Part shown: positions 1 to 10,035 of the stretch, in pieces
How the letters are laid out: each line of letters starts with the position of its first letter
Numbering within the stretch: the stretch's first letter is position 1
Notes under the pieces: model-generated
The model's database searches: none
The model's input: the letters and a program-made list of their open reading frames with translations, nothing else
Told to the model about the DNA's origin: nothing
Translations under genes and position numbers: made by a program
Source of the DNA: Strobilurus pachycystidiatus
Taxonomy: Eukaryota > Basidiomycota > Agaricomycetes > Agaricales > Physalacriaceae
Direction: 5' to 3'
Length of the DNA: 64,000 nt
NCBI GenBank assembly: GCA_019915135.1
Contig: JAHLMK010000001.1
Span: 2,976,001-3,040,000 of the forward strand

Positions 1-176
1 CGGTTTCGGACATCCGACTGACTTGGTCTGGGGCACGGTCTTAACACACATGCACCACAATAACTTCAAGTAGTGGGACCGTCGTAGCAAGAAGTTAGAA
101 CCTCAGTTTTCAATCTGTAGGGTACACGTCCTTCATGAGCCCACAATCTAGACGTTATGGATGAGCAGCCTAAATA

Positions 177-408
177 CACTGGCGCTCAAAATTGATGCAG
201 CTGCCTTTTTGGGAACGCGGGTGATTGGGCCAAACCTGCTGTTTCTCTCATTTTTTGTGCCATGATACTGTTTTTTCTGAGATAGAAAAAGTAGCAGGAA
301 CTGGTCCAACAGATCCATAGACCTCACCAAAAAAAGAGGGAGTCAAACAAAGGACATGTTGAGCCCAATTTCCTTTTTAGGCAGCTGCATCACTTTTGAG
401 CGCCAGTG
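177..408. mobile_element. MITE 1, Tc1/mariner-like ends with TA duplication
   Basis: The first 31 bases (177-207, starting CACTGGCGCTCAAAA) are the reverse complement of 378-408 with one mismatch, and partial similarity continues inward. Dinucleotide TA lies directly outside both ends (175-176 and 409-410). The 232-bp element has no coding capacity. TA duplication with CACTGG termini fits a non-autonomous Tc1/mariner derivative; the autonomous partner is not in the window. Confidence 0.8.
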
Positions 409-962
409 TAGTACACGGGAACTCACAAGCAAGTTTCTCGCCAGTTAATCTCTACTTGGAGTTTGAGTCTTGTGGAGGGCAGTAAGAAACTAGCACATAT
501 GGAAAGTGAACAAGACCCAAGAATGATCCACAAGTAGCGGGACCGTCATAGCAAAAACCTCAGTTCTCAATCTATATAGAGCGCACAGTGCGCACCCAGA
601 CTCGGACAAGAGTGGGGTACGTGTCCTTGCCGTACCTGTGCAGCCAGTGATTGGTGTTATGTGAGCTGAAACCTTGCCTGGGCGCCTGCACCCAGACGCA
701 AGTGGGTTGTACGTGACATCCTTCACAGTTGACGCCCAGCCTGTACTAGGGCGTGGTGTCCATTAATGTACTGTCGCAAACGGAAATGAAAACCCACAAA
801 GTACGTTGTGAAAAAGCAGTGGCCATCCGACGTACCAAACGGGTGGGGTACGCACACTTGCATACTAGGCTGAGTTGTTTGGAGAAGACCACCGTTTGGT
901 GTGACGATCCACACTGGCAATCTGAAAAAAGTCCTGACATGTGCATGATGACCCGCCATATA

Positions 963-1260
963 CTATTATTGCAATTTTCATAATTGATCGCACTCGCAAA
1001 AAAAAAAAGTTTCAGTCGGCCAGGTGAGCATTGACCGACGTTCCCGAACGCCACCCGCCAAAGCTTCCAAGAAGCCGCGATACACCAAAAGTGGTAAGTT
1101 TGTGGAGCCACGGAAAACGGACCGATCTCTGATTGTGCTTCGGCGCGTCGGTGGGCATCGGCGGGGCTCCAATCGGGGGTACTGACGCCTCACTGACCTT
1201 TGCCAAACTCAAACTTTTATATTTTGCGAGTGCGATCAATTATGAAAATTGCAATAATAG
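963..1260. mobile_element. MITE 2 with 39-bp perfect terminal inverted repeats
   Basis: Bases 963-1001, starting CTATTATTGCAATTTTCA, are the exact reverse complement of 1222-1260. The 298-bp element is non-coding. It interrupts the tandem repeat: the left flank GACCCGCCATATA continues, after the element, into GCGCACACCCAGACGGG. The uninterrupted order is seen at about 1400-1430, giving an internal empty site. The exact duplication is ambiguous; TA or TAG are both possible. Confidence 0.85.
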
Positions 1261-1894
1261 AGCGCACACCCAGACGGGTGGGGTACGCGTCCTTGCCGTA
1301 CTCGTACAATGAGTTGTTTGGAGAAGACGCCCGGGCCAGTCGCAAAGGGAAAGAATGACTCGGATCCACACTGGCAATGTGAAAAAATCCAGACACGATG
1401 ACCCGCCATATAGTGCGCGCACCCAGACAGGTGGGGTACGCGTCCTTGATTTGGCCAAGGCTCTGTGAGGAATTAATTGGCCTGTTAATAACATGACGTG
1501 AATATATACCGCCTCAGAACCCACTTGTTCACGTAGTTAATAACATAATTTCTCACATTATGTAATTGCTCTCAAAAGTGGTCAAAAACTGCATTTTTTG
1601 GCACCACAACGCTGTAGAAGCGTCAGGGAGGTTAAAACAAATAGGCTCTGGTGAATATTATCATCATAGCAGTCAAAACAAACATGTTTGGCGTTGGGTG
1701 GTTGACTTCCAAGGATGTCCGGAAAGTGCCGTACTGTGCTACAGATTTGGCACAAATAAATGCTGCAGTGCCGAGGGCCCGACATTGGCTGAAGTCTTTT
1801 ACACCAAGTTTACGACCAAATTTGATTGATTTATGTTGCGAACAGGTCATGAAATTGGCTCTGCCACACATGGTCTTAATCCATTTCTCACATA

Positions 1895-1912
1895 CTGTAC
1901 TCATACGACCGT

Positions 1913-1914
<2 letters not shown>
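1895..1914. repeat. Left terminal inverted repeat of the Ulp1/DDE transposon
   Basis: This 20-bp sequence is the perfect reverse complement of 15147-15166. It is flanked outside by TA. The LINE entered a few bases further in, so the sequence following the TIR is found at 10537 onward. Confidence 0.85.

Positions 1915-1917
<3 letters not shown>
1902..1917. repeat. Target-site duplication of the LINE, copy at its poly(A) end
   Basis: CATACGACCGTAACTT occurs here next to the T-tract and again at 10537-10552 beyond the LINE 5' end. The last two T bases may belong to the T-tract, so the duplication is 14-16 bp, typical of target-primed reverse transcription. Confidence 0.9.

Positions 1918-1954
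<37 letters not shown>
1916..1954 (-). other. Poly(A) tract at the LINE 3' end
   Basis: Thirty-nine uninterrupted T bases on the plus strand lie between the duplicated target site and the LINE 3' UTR. On the LINE sense strand this is the terminal poly(A). Confidence 0.95.
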
Positions 1955-1955
<1 letters not shown>

Positions 1956-2159
1956 AGGAACGTTTAGATAGCTAGTAGCAGAAACAAAGTTAATACTCTT
2001 CGCCCGTTAGAAGGAGCCAGGAAATTTAAACCAAGCTAATTTGAGAGTCTCATGGAGGAAATGCGTATGCACTGTCACCGTACCGGCCTTTGTGTGGGAC
2101 TTGAATCGCCACAATCGTTTCCGGACACTCATCGAGTCGTCCATCATTAACGATTGGCT

Positions 2160-5100
2160 TTAACCGTGATCGGTTACACCCACTAAAACCCCCGCCTCTC
2201 GGATCCAATCTTCGGGCATGTGGTCCTCATCTAGGAGGGTACCACTCCAGGTGCTCAGCACCAAGGCCTTATTGATCGATTTTTTACCGTATTTCAGGTC
2301 ATCGGCCATCATCCTGTCTAGGGTAAGTCTTGTGTTCATAGAATGTATCCATCTGTTGCGGACTTCTCTCGTGGACGCTGCATCGCCACCATCACATACT
2401 CTGGCGTTCCTGATTTTCCAAATCAGGTGGGCGGATTCTGATATCAGAATTCTGCGGAGACGGGAGGCACCTCGGTCTGGGTTTTCTTGGTTTCCGACTT
2501 TATACGAGCCGCATGCCAGCAAGCTGCCCATCGACATATTCAGCTCCTCGCCGGTCTTCATCATCCACAGCTCCGACGCAAGTTCCCATACGAGGTTTTG
2601 TCCGGGGACCTCGCATTCGAATAGTATGTGATTCATCGTTTCTATGGTACCGCAGTGTGAACATTTTGCCCGTTCTCGTAGGTCCGGGTCTCGAGTCATC
2701 AGCCAGTAGTTCCCCACCTTATAGCCCTCGTGCATCGTCATCCAGAGGAAGTATCGGGCGCTTCTCGAGAAGTCTTTGCAGCGGAGTGATTTCCAGATCA
2801 CATCCTTGGTAGGTTCGTCGTCTTCGTCCTCGGCGCCGCCCGCGACCGCCAGACTCATGTTCCGAGCTGTGTTTGTACGATCTAGTTTCTCTTGATATTT
2901 TTCCTTGCTCATTTTAAACTCTCTGATAGCTCTGTATGCCTTTGACTGGGTCATTTTACTCAGTTTCATGCCATCACTAGTTGTGCCTTTGGGGATAACG
3001 TTCTTCGATAGTGGTTGTGGCGCTTTCTCACAGGCCTTGTCGGCAAGTTTGTCCGCCTCTTCGTTTCCTTCAACCCCAGAGTGACCTTTGACCCATTCTA
3101 GGTACGTCTTCCCTGAGCGTTGCCGAAGCTTGGATACTATCAGTTCGATGAGGTGTGCATTAGCAATGTTTTGGAAACCGTCATTCTCAGCCTTCTCTAG
3201 GCATGTGGTTAGTATGTTGATCACGTACTTCGAGTCGGTTTTGATTTTCATGTCCACATCTAGTGGAACCGAGTCGACCGCCTCTTTTGCGCCGAGGAGT
3301 TCAGCAACCTGGTTAGTCTGTTTCATGTTTTTGGGAACTTTGATTGATTTATTCCGTCTATCGCGTTCGCCGAAGTATATACCGGCGCCCGCTCTCGCGC
3401 TTTTCTTATTCACATCTTTCGCAGAGCCGTCAGTGTATATCAGTACCTCGACAATGTTTTCGCGTCTTGGCGGGGGCTTTACAGGTAGGAGATCGTGTAG
3501 TGCTTTCTTTGGGAAGATTCTGAAGGCGTCGGCAAGCGTGCCCTTCAGTGTAACGCGTCTGTCAAATAGACGGATGTCTCGGTCGTCGTCCTCGTCATTT
3601 GCAGGTTCGTCCTCCGGTCGTAGTTCGTTCTCGTTGTCTTCAGGCAGGTGTTTTGTCAGGGGGTTCCATTTCGGAGGCAGGGAAGACAGGATTTCGCGCG
3701 CTCTATCGAAGCAGCGAGCGGGGTCGGTGCAGAGGGTGTTGTTCCGGGTGGCCATGCATACATTGCATTTGCACCTCTTGGATCTCGTGTGGTTAGCAGG
3801 TGTTGTCAGTTGGACGAAGGTTTCCGCGTCACCGACTGTTTCGAGGCCGTGGTTCGATCTCAGGCACTTACTTGCACCGGAGTTGAACAGCGTCTTCGTC
3901 CCTTTGGACTTGACGTGAAACCATAGCGGCATTTCTCTGAGTATCTCGCGAGATGGGGCGAGAGCGTCTAATCTCACATTGTACTTTGCAGCCGTCTTCA
4001 TCATATTGAGCAAATCGGTTGGAAGCTGAGTGGGGCAAGTTTTCCACGATTGGAGGTATACAGATAGTAGGTCATCCGAGTTCAAGTTACTATCCTCAGA
4101 TCTAATGTAGTGTATCATAAGCGCGTCCGCGGCAAAGGCCCATAACGGTCGTTTAGGACTGAAGTCAAGGTATGATTTCAGCCACATAACGTTTATCGCC
4201 TCGTTCCGTGATTCGATGTCTAGAAGTTTTCTGCCGCCGGCGGCGAAGGGTGCGTAGATGGTCTCTTTGTTTATAGATACATTTGTTTTCTCGGCCCACA
4301 GGAAGCGGCGCGTACGTTTTTCAGTTCGGGATTCAATTTCCTTTGGCATCCCCTGCACTTTTGCAGGGTACTGGGTGATCCCACCTATCATCATCAAGGT
4401 AATCAGTCTCCGGCCTTCCATGGTTGGATGACCCTTTTCCCAGACGTCTAGTGTGGCGTCTACTTTTTCTAGGATTCGGGACCACGGTTGTGCTTGACAT
4501 ATTCCGTTCCCTACCATGGCACCTAGCGTGCGAGCCGCGTCTCCGTCCTTCAGAATTCGGATGCCATCAGGGATACGGGTTCCATCAACGCCGTTGATAC
4601 ATCGAGAGGCCTCGACGGCGGCTCTGTACACGGGGTTCCCGATTGGTATCACTTCAGTCTTGCTTACGTTGAACTTTGCGCCCGAGGCGGCGCACCATGT
4701 GTCGAGGATGTTCATGAGCTCTCCGAAGTCGTCGTCTTCCGAGAGGTAGGTTGTGGTATCGTCGGCGAATAGCGATGCAATTAATCTCTCAACAGCGCCT
4801 GGAATTCTGAATCCTTCGAGGTCCGATTGTCTCAGCATTTCGGCGAGCGGTTCAATGGCGAGGTCAAAGAGTAGGCAGGATAGTGGGTCGCCCTGGCGAA
4901 CGCCCCGGCATACCTTGAATGGGGTTTCGCTTTTTGCGCCGTTAACCATCACCCAGGTTTCAGCGTTGCTGTATAGGGCCTTCACTGTCTGTATGAAAAG
5001 GGGAGGAAGGTTGAAAGCCTCGAGGACTCTCCATAGATAGTCATGTTCTATCTTGTCGTAAGCTTTTTCTTGGTCCAAGCAAATTATGACCCCGTTCTGT

Positions 5101-7574
5101 TCAATAGCTTCTGCAAGTTCGATTACACGTTTCGTGAGCCAGATCTGATCATAAATATGTCGACCAGGGACAAACCCAGCCTGATTTTCATGGATAATTT
5201 TCGGGGCGGCTTTGGCAAGTTTGATGGTGAGTGCTTTCGTCATGAGCTTATAGTCTGTGTTCAGAAGAGATATCGGCCTATAGTTTTCGATTTCAGAGCG
5301 GTCGTTCTTTTTGTACATTGGGCTCATCCAGCTTTCAGCAAACTTCGAGTTCTCTCGTATTCCATTCGTTGCAACATCGCGGTATAGTAGTTCTAGGCAC
5401 CATAGGATGTTAAAGCCGCGTCTGCCGCGTCTTTCGAGCTCACGGTATCTATCGTGCAGCATTCTATACAGTTCATATGGGATACCGTCAAGTCCTGGGG
5501 CTCTATCGCTCGCTGAGAACTTCAGTGCTTCTTCGATATTGTCTTTCGTGAGGTGAGAGTTCATGTCATCGTATTCAACCTCGTTAATTCTTCTGTTAAT
5601 CATACCAAGTACATAGCGGGTCTGTTGTTCACGGGTCTGTGGGTCGATGTTCTTTCTCTCATGCTGAACGCCGTCGTGGTGGTCGCGGGCAAGGTTAGCC
5701 ATTCGCTTGGGGTTTTTCTCGTACAGGAACGTCTCCGAATTAGGATCCTGATTTGGTAGTTTGAGCCTCTGTATAGCGTCGCGAGGCTTCTTGATTTTGT
5801 TCATATTCGTCCAGTATTTGCAGATGATCTCGCCCTCGAGAACATTTCTTGTCCTAGTTTGGTCTCTCCTCGACTTGTGACGCTTCAGTTCCAGGTTCAC
5901 GATCTTTTCGGTCAGTATGGTCATGGAGAAAATCTTCTCGTTCTCCTCTAGGTTTGTATCGTTTGCTATGTTTTCCAGTTTCAATTCTAATTCTCTGATT
6001 TCTTTTTCAAGTTTGGGTATGATGATTTTCGCGCGCTCTCTAGCTTTCCTTGTGATGTCTGCTTTGAATGTATCACATATTGACTGGATCTGGCCGTCGT
6101 TGTTCTGGTCTGAGGCTGCCAAATCGTCCTCAAGTATGAGGCCGCGTTCATCAATGTATCGCCTTACGTGCACGTCTTTCATGATGTGTTTGGGCCAGAC
6201 CCAGCGTCCGTGACCGACTTCCGGTGCCGTCTCGGACGAGAATCTTACCGAGACCATCTTGTGGTCTGTCTTGATCCCTGAGATCTGGATTTTCCATTCG
6301 TAACAGTTGTCCATTGCTGAAGATTTTACGTAGATCCTATCGAGACGCGCTTGGGAGCCCTGTGGTTTCTGAAGATGTGTGTACGCTAGAGTGTTTGGGT
6401 AGGTTTCGCGCCAGCCGTCCATTAGCTGGAGGGCTGTCTTGAGTTCGTCCATCTCCTCGACGGGCTGCAGTTTATCAATCTTTGTTGCTGGAATCTTGTC
6501 CATTTCCTCTTCGACGAAGTTGAAGTCCCCGGCCATCAGATCAGGTTTTCGAACTCTCGGGTGACTTGCAAAGAATTCTCTGATGTTCTTCCAGAACGTA
6601 GCGTTGTCACTCGGGATGTTGGGGGCGTATACCACCAGGAGGGAAATGTGTTCCGTCCTATGCCAGACAGTTTCGAGAAGAAGTGCTCTGCCGGGAACAA
6701 TCACACGTGTCTTCAGATTCTCAACATCTGTTAGTTCTTTGTTGAGAACAAAGGCGACACCCATCGAGTTTGGGCCAGCCGGTCCCATGCTATGGATAAT
6801 CTTCAGACGTCGGCCGAATAGATTCTCAAGGCTGTCCTTCCTCTGATCATTTAGATGCGCTTCAGAGACCATCATGATTCCAATTTTCTTCTCAGTCATT
6901 ACTTGATTAATATGATTCCATTTGTTATCAGGGTGCCACGAATTTGTGTTACCATTGCCAGCAATGTTAAGAGCTGCGATCTTAATGCTAGCACGAGTAT
7001 TCTTATGGGAGGTGGGTCTAGACTGAGTATGTTGGTGGTTATTAGAGTTTGTGGATCGGGACTGAGACGATTGGGGTGTGTTAGACGGTTGGGAGTTTGG
7101 GTTCAGACCGTTCAGTGGCTGGGGGGGATTCGTATTGTTCTGAGCAGGTGGCGCGTTGTTTTGTGGTGGTGTCGCATCGTTCTGGGGAGGCCTGGCCTCG
7201 TTCATACCGTCCAAGTCAAGGAAATTCCATTCCAAGTCTGAACCAAGGTTATAGTCGTTGTTCGACTCGTGTGACATATCTAAGTCTCGAGGATCGTCCT
7301 GATCCTCGGCGGACATCCTGCCGCTTGCGGTCGCCCTGCCGCTGTCCATATCGTGGGACACACTGCGCCCTTGCAGTGGGGATTCGCCCTGAATCCCGAT
7401 GGACACCCTGCCATCACCAATCTCGCGCCCTGCGGATTGGATTTTGTCTTGGAACAGTCCGTCTCTATCATCCGGAACTCCAGAACTTTCGTTCCGGAAT
7501 CCGTCAAGATAGGACTGTTCCAAGCCCTCTTCCCGCTGGATCCCTTCATCGATCGTACTGGAGCCAGAGGCCAT
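2160..7574 (-). CDS. LINE second frame: AP endonuclease, reverse transcriptase, RNase H
   Basis: About 1,804 residues from the first in-frame ATG at 7574; the frame is open to 7868 but without ATG there. The N-terminal 180 residues are low-complexity and Asn/Gln/Pro-rich. An APE-type endonuclease follows (about 6980-6240: KIAALNIAG, VSEAHLND, MAGDFNFVEE, TDHKMVSV). Reverse transcriptase spans about 5560-4560, with YRPISLLNTDYKL, GFVPGRHI, CRGVRQGDPLSCLLF and the catalytic LFADDT. RNase H1 lies at about 3460-3040 (IYTDGSAKD, ELLGAKEAV, KTDSKY, VKGHSGVEGNEEADKLA). A C-x2-C-x7-H-x4-C knuckle sits near the C-terminus (about 2670-2620). All the catalytic motifs I can recognise are present and the frame is unbroken, so it could be active. 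Product: the protein that nicks the target and copies the element RNA. Confidence 0.93.
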   Translation of the reverse strand: MASGSSTIDEGIQREEGLEQSYLDGFRNESSGVPDDRDGLFQDKIQSAGREIGDGRVSIGIQGESPLQGRSVSHDMDSGRATASGRMSAEDQDDPRDLDMSHESNNDYNLGSDLEWNFLDLDGMNEARPPQNDATPPQNNAPPAQNNTNPPQPLNGLNPNSQPSNTPQSSQSRSTNSNNHQHTQSRPTSHKNTRASIKIAALNIAGNGNTNSWHPDNKWNHINQVMTEKKIGIMMVSEAHLNDQRKDSLENLFGRRLKIIHSMGPAGPNSMGVAFVLNKELTDVENLKTRVIVPGRALLLETVWHRTEHISLLVVYAPNIPSDNATFWKNIREFFASHPRVRKPDLMAGDFNFVEEEMDKIPATKIDKLQPVEEMDELKTALQLMDGWRETYPNTLAYTHLQKPQGSQARLDRIYVKSSAMDNCYEWKIQISGIKTDHKMVSVRFSSETAPEVGHGRWVWPKHIMKDVHVRRYIDERGLILEDDLAASDQNNDGQIQSICDTFKADITRKARERAKIIIPKLEKEIRELELKLENIANDTNLEENEKIFSMTILTEKIVNLELKRHKSRRDQTRTRNVLEGEIICKYWTNMNKIKKPRDAIQRLKLPNQDPNSETFLYEKNPKRMANLARDHHDGVQHERKNIDPQTREQQTRYVLGMINRRINEVEYDDMNSHLTKDNIEEALKFSASDRAPGLDGIPYELYRMLHDRYRELERRGRRGFNILWCLELLYRDVATNGIRENSKFAESWMSPMYKKNDRSEIENYRPISLLNTDYKLMTKALTIKLAKAAPKIIHENQAGFVPGRHIYDQIWLTKRVIELAEAIEQNGVIICLDQEKAYDKIEHDYLWRVLEAFNLPPLFIQTVKALYSNAETWVMVNGAKSETPFKVCRGVRQGDPLSCLLFDLAIEPLAEMLRQSDLEGFRIPGAVERLIASLFADDTTTYLSEDDDFGELMNILDTWCAASGAKFNVSKTEVIPIGNPVYRAAVEASRCINGVDGTRIPDGIRILKDGDAARTLGAMVGNGICQAQPWSRILEKVDATLDVWEKGHPTMEGRRLITLMMIGGITQYPAKVQGMPKEIESRTEKRTRRFLWAEKTNVSINKETIYAPFAAGGRKLLDIESRNEAINVMWLKSYLDFSPKRPLWAFAADALMIHYIRSEDSNLNSDDLLSVYLQSWKTCPTQLPTDLLNMMKTAAKYNVRLDALAPSREILREMPLWFHVKSKGTKTLFNSGASKCLRSNHGLETVGDAETFVQLTTPANHTRSKRCKCNVCMATRNNTLCTDPARCFDRAREILSSLPPKWNPLTKHLPEDNENELRPEDEPANDEDDDRDIRLFDRRVTLKGTLADAFRIFPKKALHDLLPVKPPPRRENIVEVLIYTDGSAKDVNKKSARAGAGIYFGERDRRNKSIKVPKNMKQTNQVAELLGAKEAVDSVPLDVDMKIKTDSKYVINILTTCLEKAENDGFQNIANAHLIELIVSKLRQRSGKTYLEWVKGHSGVEGNEEADKLADKACEKAPQPLSKNVIPKGTTSDGMKLSKMTQSKAYRAIREFKMSKEKYQEKLDRTNTARNMSLAVAGGAEDEDDEPTKDVIWKSLRCKDFSRSARYFLWMTMHEGYKVGNYWLMTRDPDLRERAKCSHCGTIETMNHILFECEVPGQNLVWELASELWMMKTGEELNMSMGSLLACGSYKVGNQENPDRGASRLRRILISESAHLIWKIRNARVCDGGDAASTREVRNRWIHSMNTRLTLDRMMADDLKYGKKSINKALVLSTWSGTLLDEDHMPEDWIREAGVLVGVTDHG

Positions 7575-8157
7575 GCCCAGTAGACCTCTAGGATCCGCGC
7601 TAACACGAACCGTTGCCGTTTCGAAAGCGTTGTCGGTAGGAATTGAACCTACAATATCTGTGATGTTGAAATTGTTAGTAGCGATAAATTTATAGTCAAC
7701 CCCGCGCCTTGCCGGAGCAACGGGGAGACTTCGCGACCATTCCACCTTCGAGCGCTGGGGAGCTCGAGGATGGTCCGGTGGCTTACCTAGTTGAGCGAGG
7801 GGATCACCAATTAAGGAGACCCTCTCACTCGGGAACACTATCCTGGCTTTCCTATCCGCTCGCTGGTGCTAACGTTAGTATATTTGGGCCAGGACAGTTT
7901 GCGTACCTTCCGGTACGGCTTCTTCTAGACCCCAGTCTAGGACGCGACCCTTGCGTTTGTCCATCACAAAATAAACACAATGATGATCAATTTAAGGACA
8001 GTATGGGTGAGGTACAGTGCGTATGGAGCTACAGAAAAGGCCGTTGCGGCGAGAGGTACAACAAGTGGTTCTAGAAAACAGTGCATGCGATAGAGAGCGA
8101 ATATTAAGTGCGAGCGACAGCGAGGTTGAGATATGCAGGGAGTGAAAAAAGAGAGAA

Positions 8158-10035
8158 CTACCAGCGGCGTCCTTCGTAGGCCGATTTGGCGCCGCCTGAG
8201 GATCCACCGGGACCTCTACCATAACCGCCACCATAGCCGCCTCCATAGCCGCGGCCGCCACGGTGACGACGAGCGTCTCCCGCATCCACGTCCCGATCCT
8301 TCTTAGCCGATCCGTAGCCGCTGAGCTTGGGGCGCGAGGTGGACGGAGCGTCTTCCGAGATGGGCTTGTTTTTGTTGAGCGAGACTCGGGGACCGAGGAA
8401 GTCGTTTTCGAGAGCCGCCAGGCGGCAGTCGAAGGTGGGGTGGCAGTCGAGTTTGCACACGAGGCAAACAGGGTGAGTCTCCTTCGTGGGGTATACTTTG
8501 AAGATGCCCCGTTTGAACGTGAGACCCCTGATGCGGTCAAGGATCAGCTGCCAAAGCTCAGGGCTGACGGCCAGGGGCTCAAAGCTGAGCAACAGGTGGT
8601 GGTCGTCGGCGGTCTTGTGCTCAAGTTTGGTGACTTTGAGAGAGCAGAGCCACTTGAGCATACGCTCGTCGAGGGAGGCGGAGTCTGTTGCGCGGGTGGC
8701 GGCGTCGACATCAGGTCGGAGGGAAAGGGGGCCGGTGTCGTGGAAGAGGTGCCGGATGACGGTGTATTTGACATCTCGTTCGACCGATATGTCGTCGCCG
8801 CAGTGAGTGGTTTTGAAGAAGCCGGCGTTCCAAGACTTGACCAGCGGGTCGGGTTTGACGGCGATGACCGCCTCCTTGTCGTTCATTGCGAAGATTTTCT
8901 GGCTGAGGGGCGGGTCAGGGTGGGAGTTTGCAGGTGAGGGAGGTGCGACATACCCGTCAAATACACTCGTGACGTGGGCACCCTGAATCTGTGCAATGAG
9001 GGCACATGCTCCGCTATACTTGTCCCCGCGGTCGTCGCTACCCTCAGCGAATTCGGGCATCGTGACCGCCACGGTCTCGCCCGCCCTCGCAATCGGGCCT
9101 AAGACTTTCTGGAAGGCTTCGTTGAGCTTCCCGCGGGAAAGGGCAAGCTTGCCGCCGTTCATGACGACAAGGAGGCGGTAGTGTTCGGGGTCGTCGAGGA
9201 TAGTGTTGATCATGCTTGGGTCTATGCCTTTAGTGATGCGGGCGAGGGGGTATGAGGGGTTGCGGAAATTGCCATTGTTGGCGGAGAAGCGAGATAAGAT
9301 TTCGAGGTCTTTGGGGTCGGATGGCGAGTAAGCCGGGAGTAGCATTTCGGCGGGGTTGGCAGACGAGGTAATGCGTACGTGCCATCTGTCGGTCTCGTGA
9401 AAGAGTGGGAATTCAAAGGTGGGGACGGTGTCGTCCATGTTCACGTCAAGGTCGTTGTAGGGGAGGGTCGAGAGTGCTGATTGAGGTACTTGTGGTGCGG
9501 TCTCGGCTGGTACCGGTCGTTGCCTATAAGGGCCGTCAATGGAAAGTAGACGGCGACGGACGGATACGCACTGGTTATTGATATCAGGAAGTTCAGGTGA
9601 TCGTTTGCGTTTGGAAGGAGTGGATTGATGCGAGGCCGAGGCCGAGGCGGAGGTCAACGATTCTAAACTGAATGGAGACGGCGGAGGAGGGCCTGACGGC
9701 GAGAGAGAGGGAAATACAGGGGAGGTGGCGAGTGAAGGTCCGGCTGAGCCTGCGTGTTTGCTGAAGTCGAGGTTCCTGAGGGAACGAAAGACTGCGGGGT
9801 CGATGTTACGGCGCGACGAGATGAGTTCTCTCGACAGGGACGAGGCAGACCGTGACGAGTTGGTCTTGGCGCGTTTCGTGGCCTTGGACGGCGAGGAGTC
9901 TGCAGGATCCGACTCCAGTGTAGCGGCTGCGCGCTCGAAGGCCGAGCACTGGCAGGAGGGATGGGCTGGCGGGCGGGGTGGACGGGGGAAGGAAGGAAAG
10001 AAAGAAATGGGGAACCCGAGACGCGCGTCAGGTTC
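8158..10035 (-). CDS. LINE first frame: CCHC zinc-knuckle (gag-like) RNA-binding protein, start unresolved
   Basis: The open frame runs from 10035 to the stop at 8158. The first in-frame ATG is only at 9438, giving 426 residues. The upstream 200 codons are stop-free, Ser/Pro-rich with basic patches (for example KRKRS near 9605), so the true start may be upstream, non-AUG, or joined by splicing. A CCHC knuckle, CLVCKLDCHPTFDC (C-x2-C-x4-H-x4-C), lies near 8450. The C-terminus is RGG/GYGGG-rich, an RNA-binding type of tail. It precedes the reverse-transcriptase frame by about 0.58 kb inside the same duplicated boundaries, which makes it the LINE ORF1. The middle domain is not recognised. Confidence 0.75.
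   Translation of the reverse strand, partial: EPDARLGFPISFFPSFPRPPRPPAHPSCQCSAFERAAATLESDPADSSPSKATKRAKTNSSRSASSLSRELISSRRNIDPAVFRSLRNLDFSKHAGSAGPSLATSPVFPSLSPSGPPPPSPFSLESLTSASASASHQSTPSKRKRSPELPDINNQCVSVRRRLLSIDGPYRQRPVPAETAPQVPQSALSTLPYNDLDVNMDDTVPTFEFPLFHETDRWHVRITSSANPAEMLLPAYSPSDPKDLEILSRFSANNGNFRNPSYPLARITKGIDPSMINTILDDPEHYRLLVVMNGGKLALSRGKLNEAFQKVLGPIARAGETVAVTMPEFAEGSDDRGDKYSGACALIAQIQGAHVTSVFDGYVAPPSPANSHPDPPLSQKIFAMNDKEAVIAVKPDPLVKSWNAGFFKTTHCGDDISVERDVKYTVIRHLFHDTGPLSLRPDVDAATRATDSASLDERMLKWLCSLKVTKLEHKTADDHHLLLSFEPLAVSPELWQLILDRIRGLTFKRGIFKVYPTKETHPVCLVCKLDCHPTFDCRLAALENDFLGPRVSLNKNKPISEDAPSTSRPKLSGYGSAKKDRDVDAGDARRHRGGRGYGGGYGGGYGRGPGGSSGGAKSAYEGRRW

Larger units (their letters stand above)
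61..1447. repeat. Degenerate tandem/dispersed repeat cluster A (unit about 140 bp)
   Basis: The stretch holds five diverged copies of a core reading ACCCAGACGGGTGGGGTACG, near 591-629, 687-716, 831-860, 1262-1295 and 1411-1446. The block TGAGTTGTTTGGAGAAGAC recurs at 871-889 and 1310-1328. The spacing is 439 bp, or about 141 bp after removing the 298-bp MITE in between. Another pair, AAGTAGNGGGACCGTC followed by CCTCAGTTNTCAATCT, lies at about 68-117 and 532-582. The same family occurs in the opposite orientation at 21.4-24.4 kb. I see no credible gene here. Confidence 0.75.

Noticed and set aside
1566..1914. Small frames on both strands between 1.56 and 1.91 kb
   Set aside because: They lie in the non-coding body of the probable hAT-like element; no similarity to a transposase is visible.
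3088..3918. Long open frames on the plus strand across 2.2-7.6 kb
   Set aside because: They are antisense to the LINE reverse-transcriptase frame, Ser/Arg-rich and without recognisable domains.
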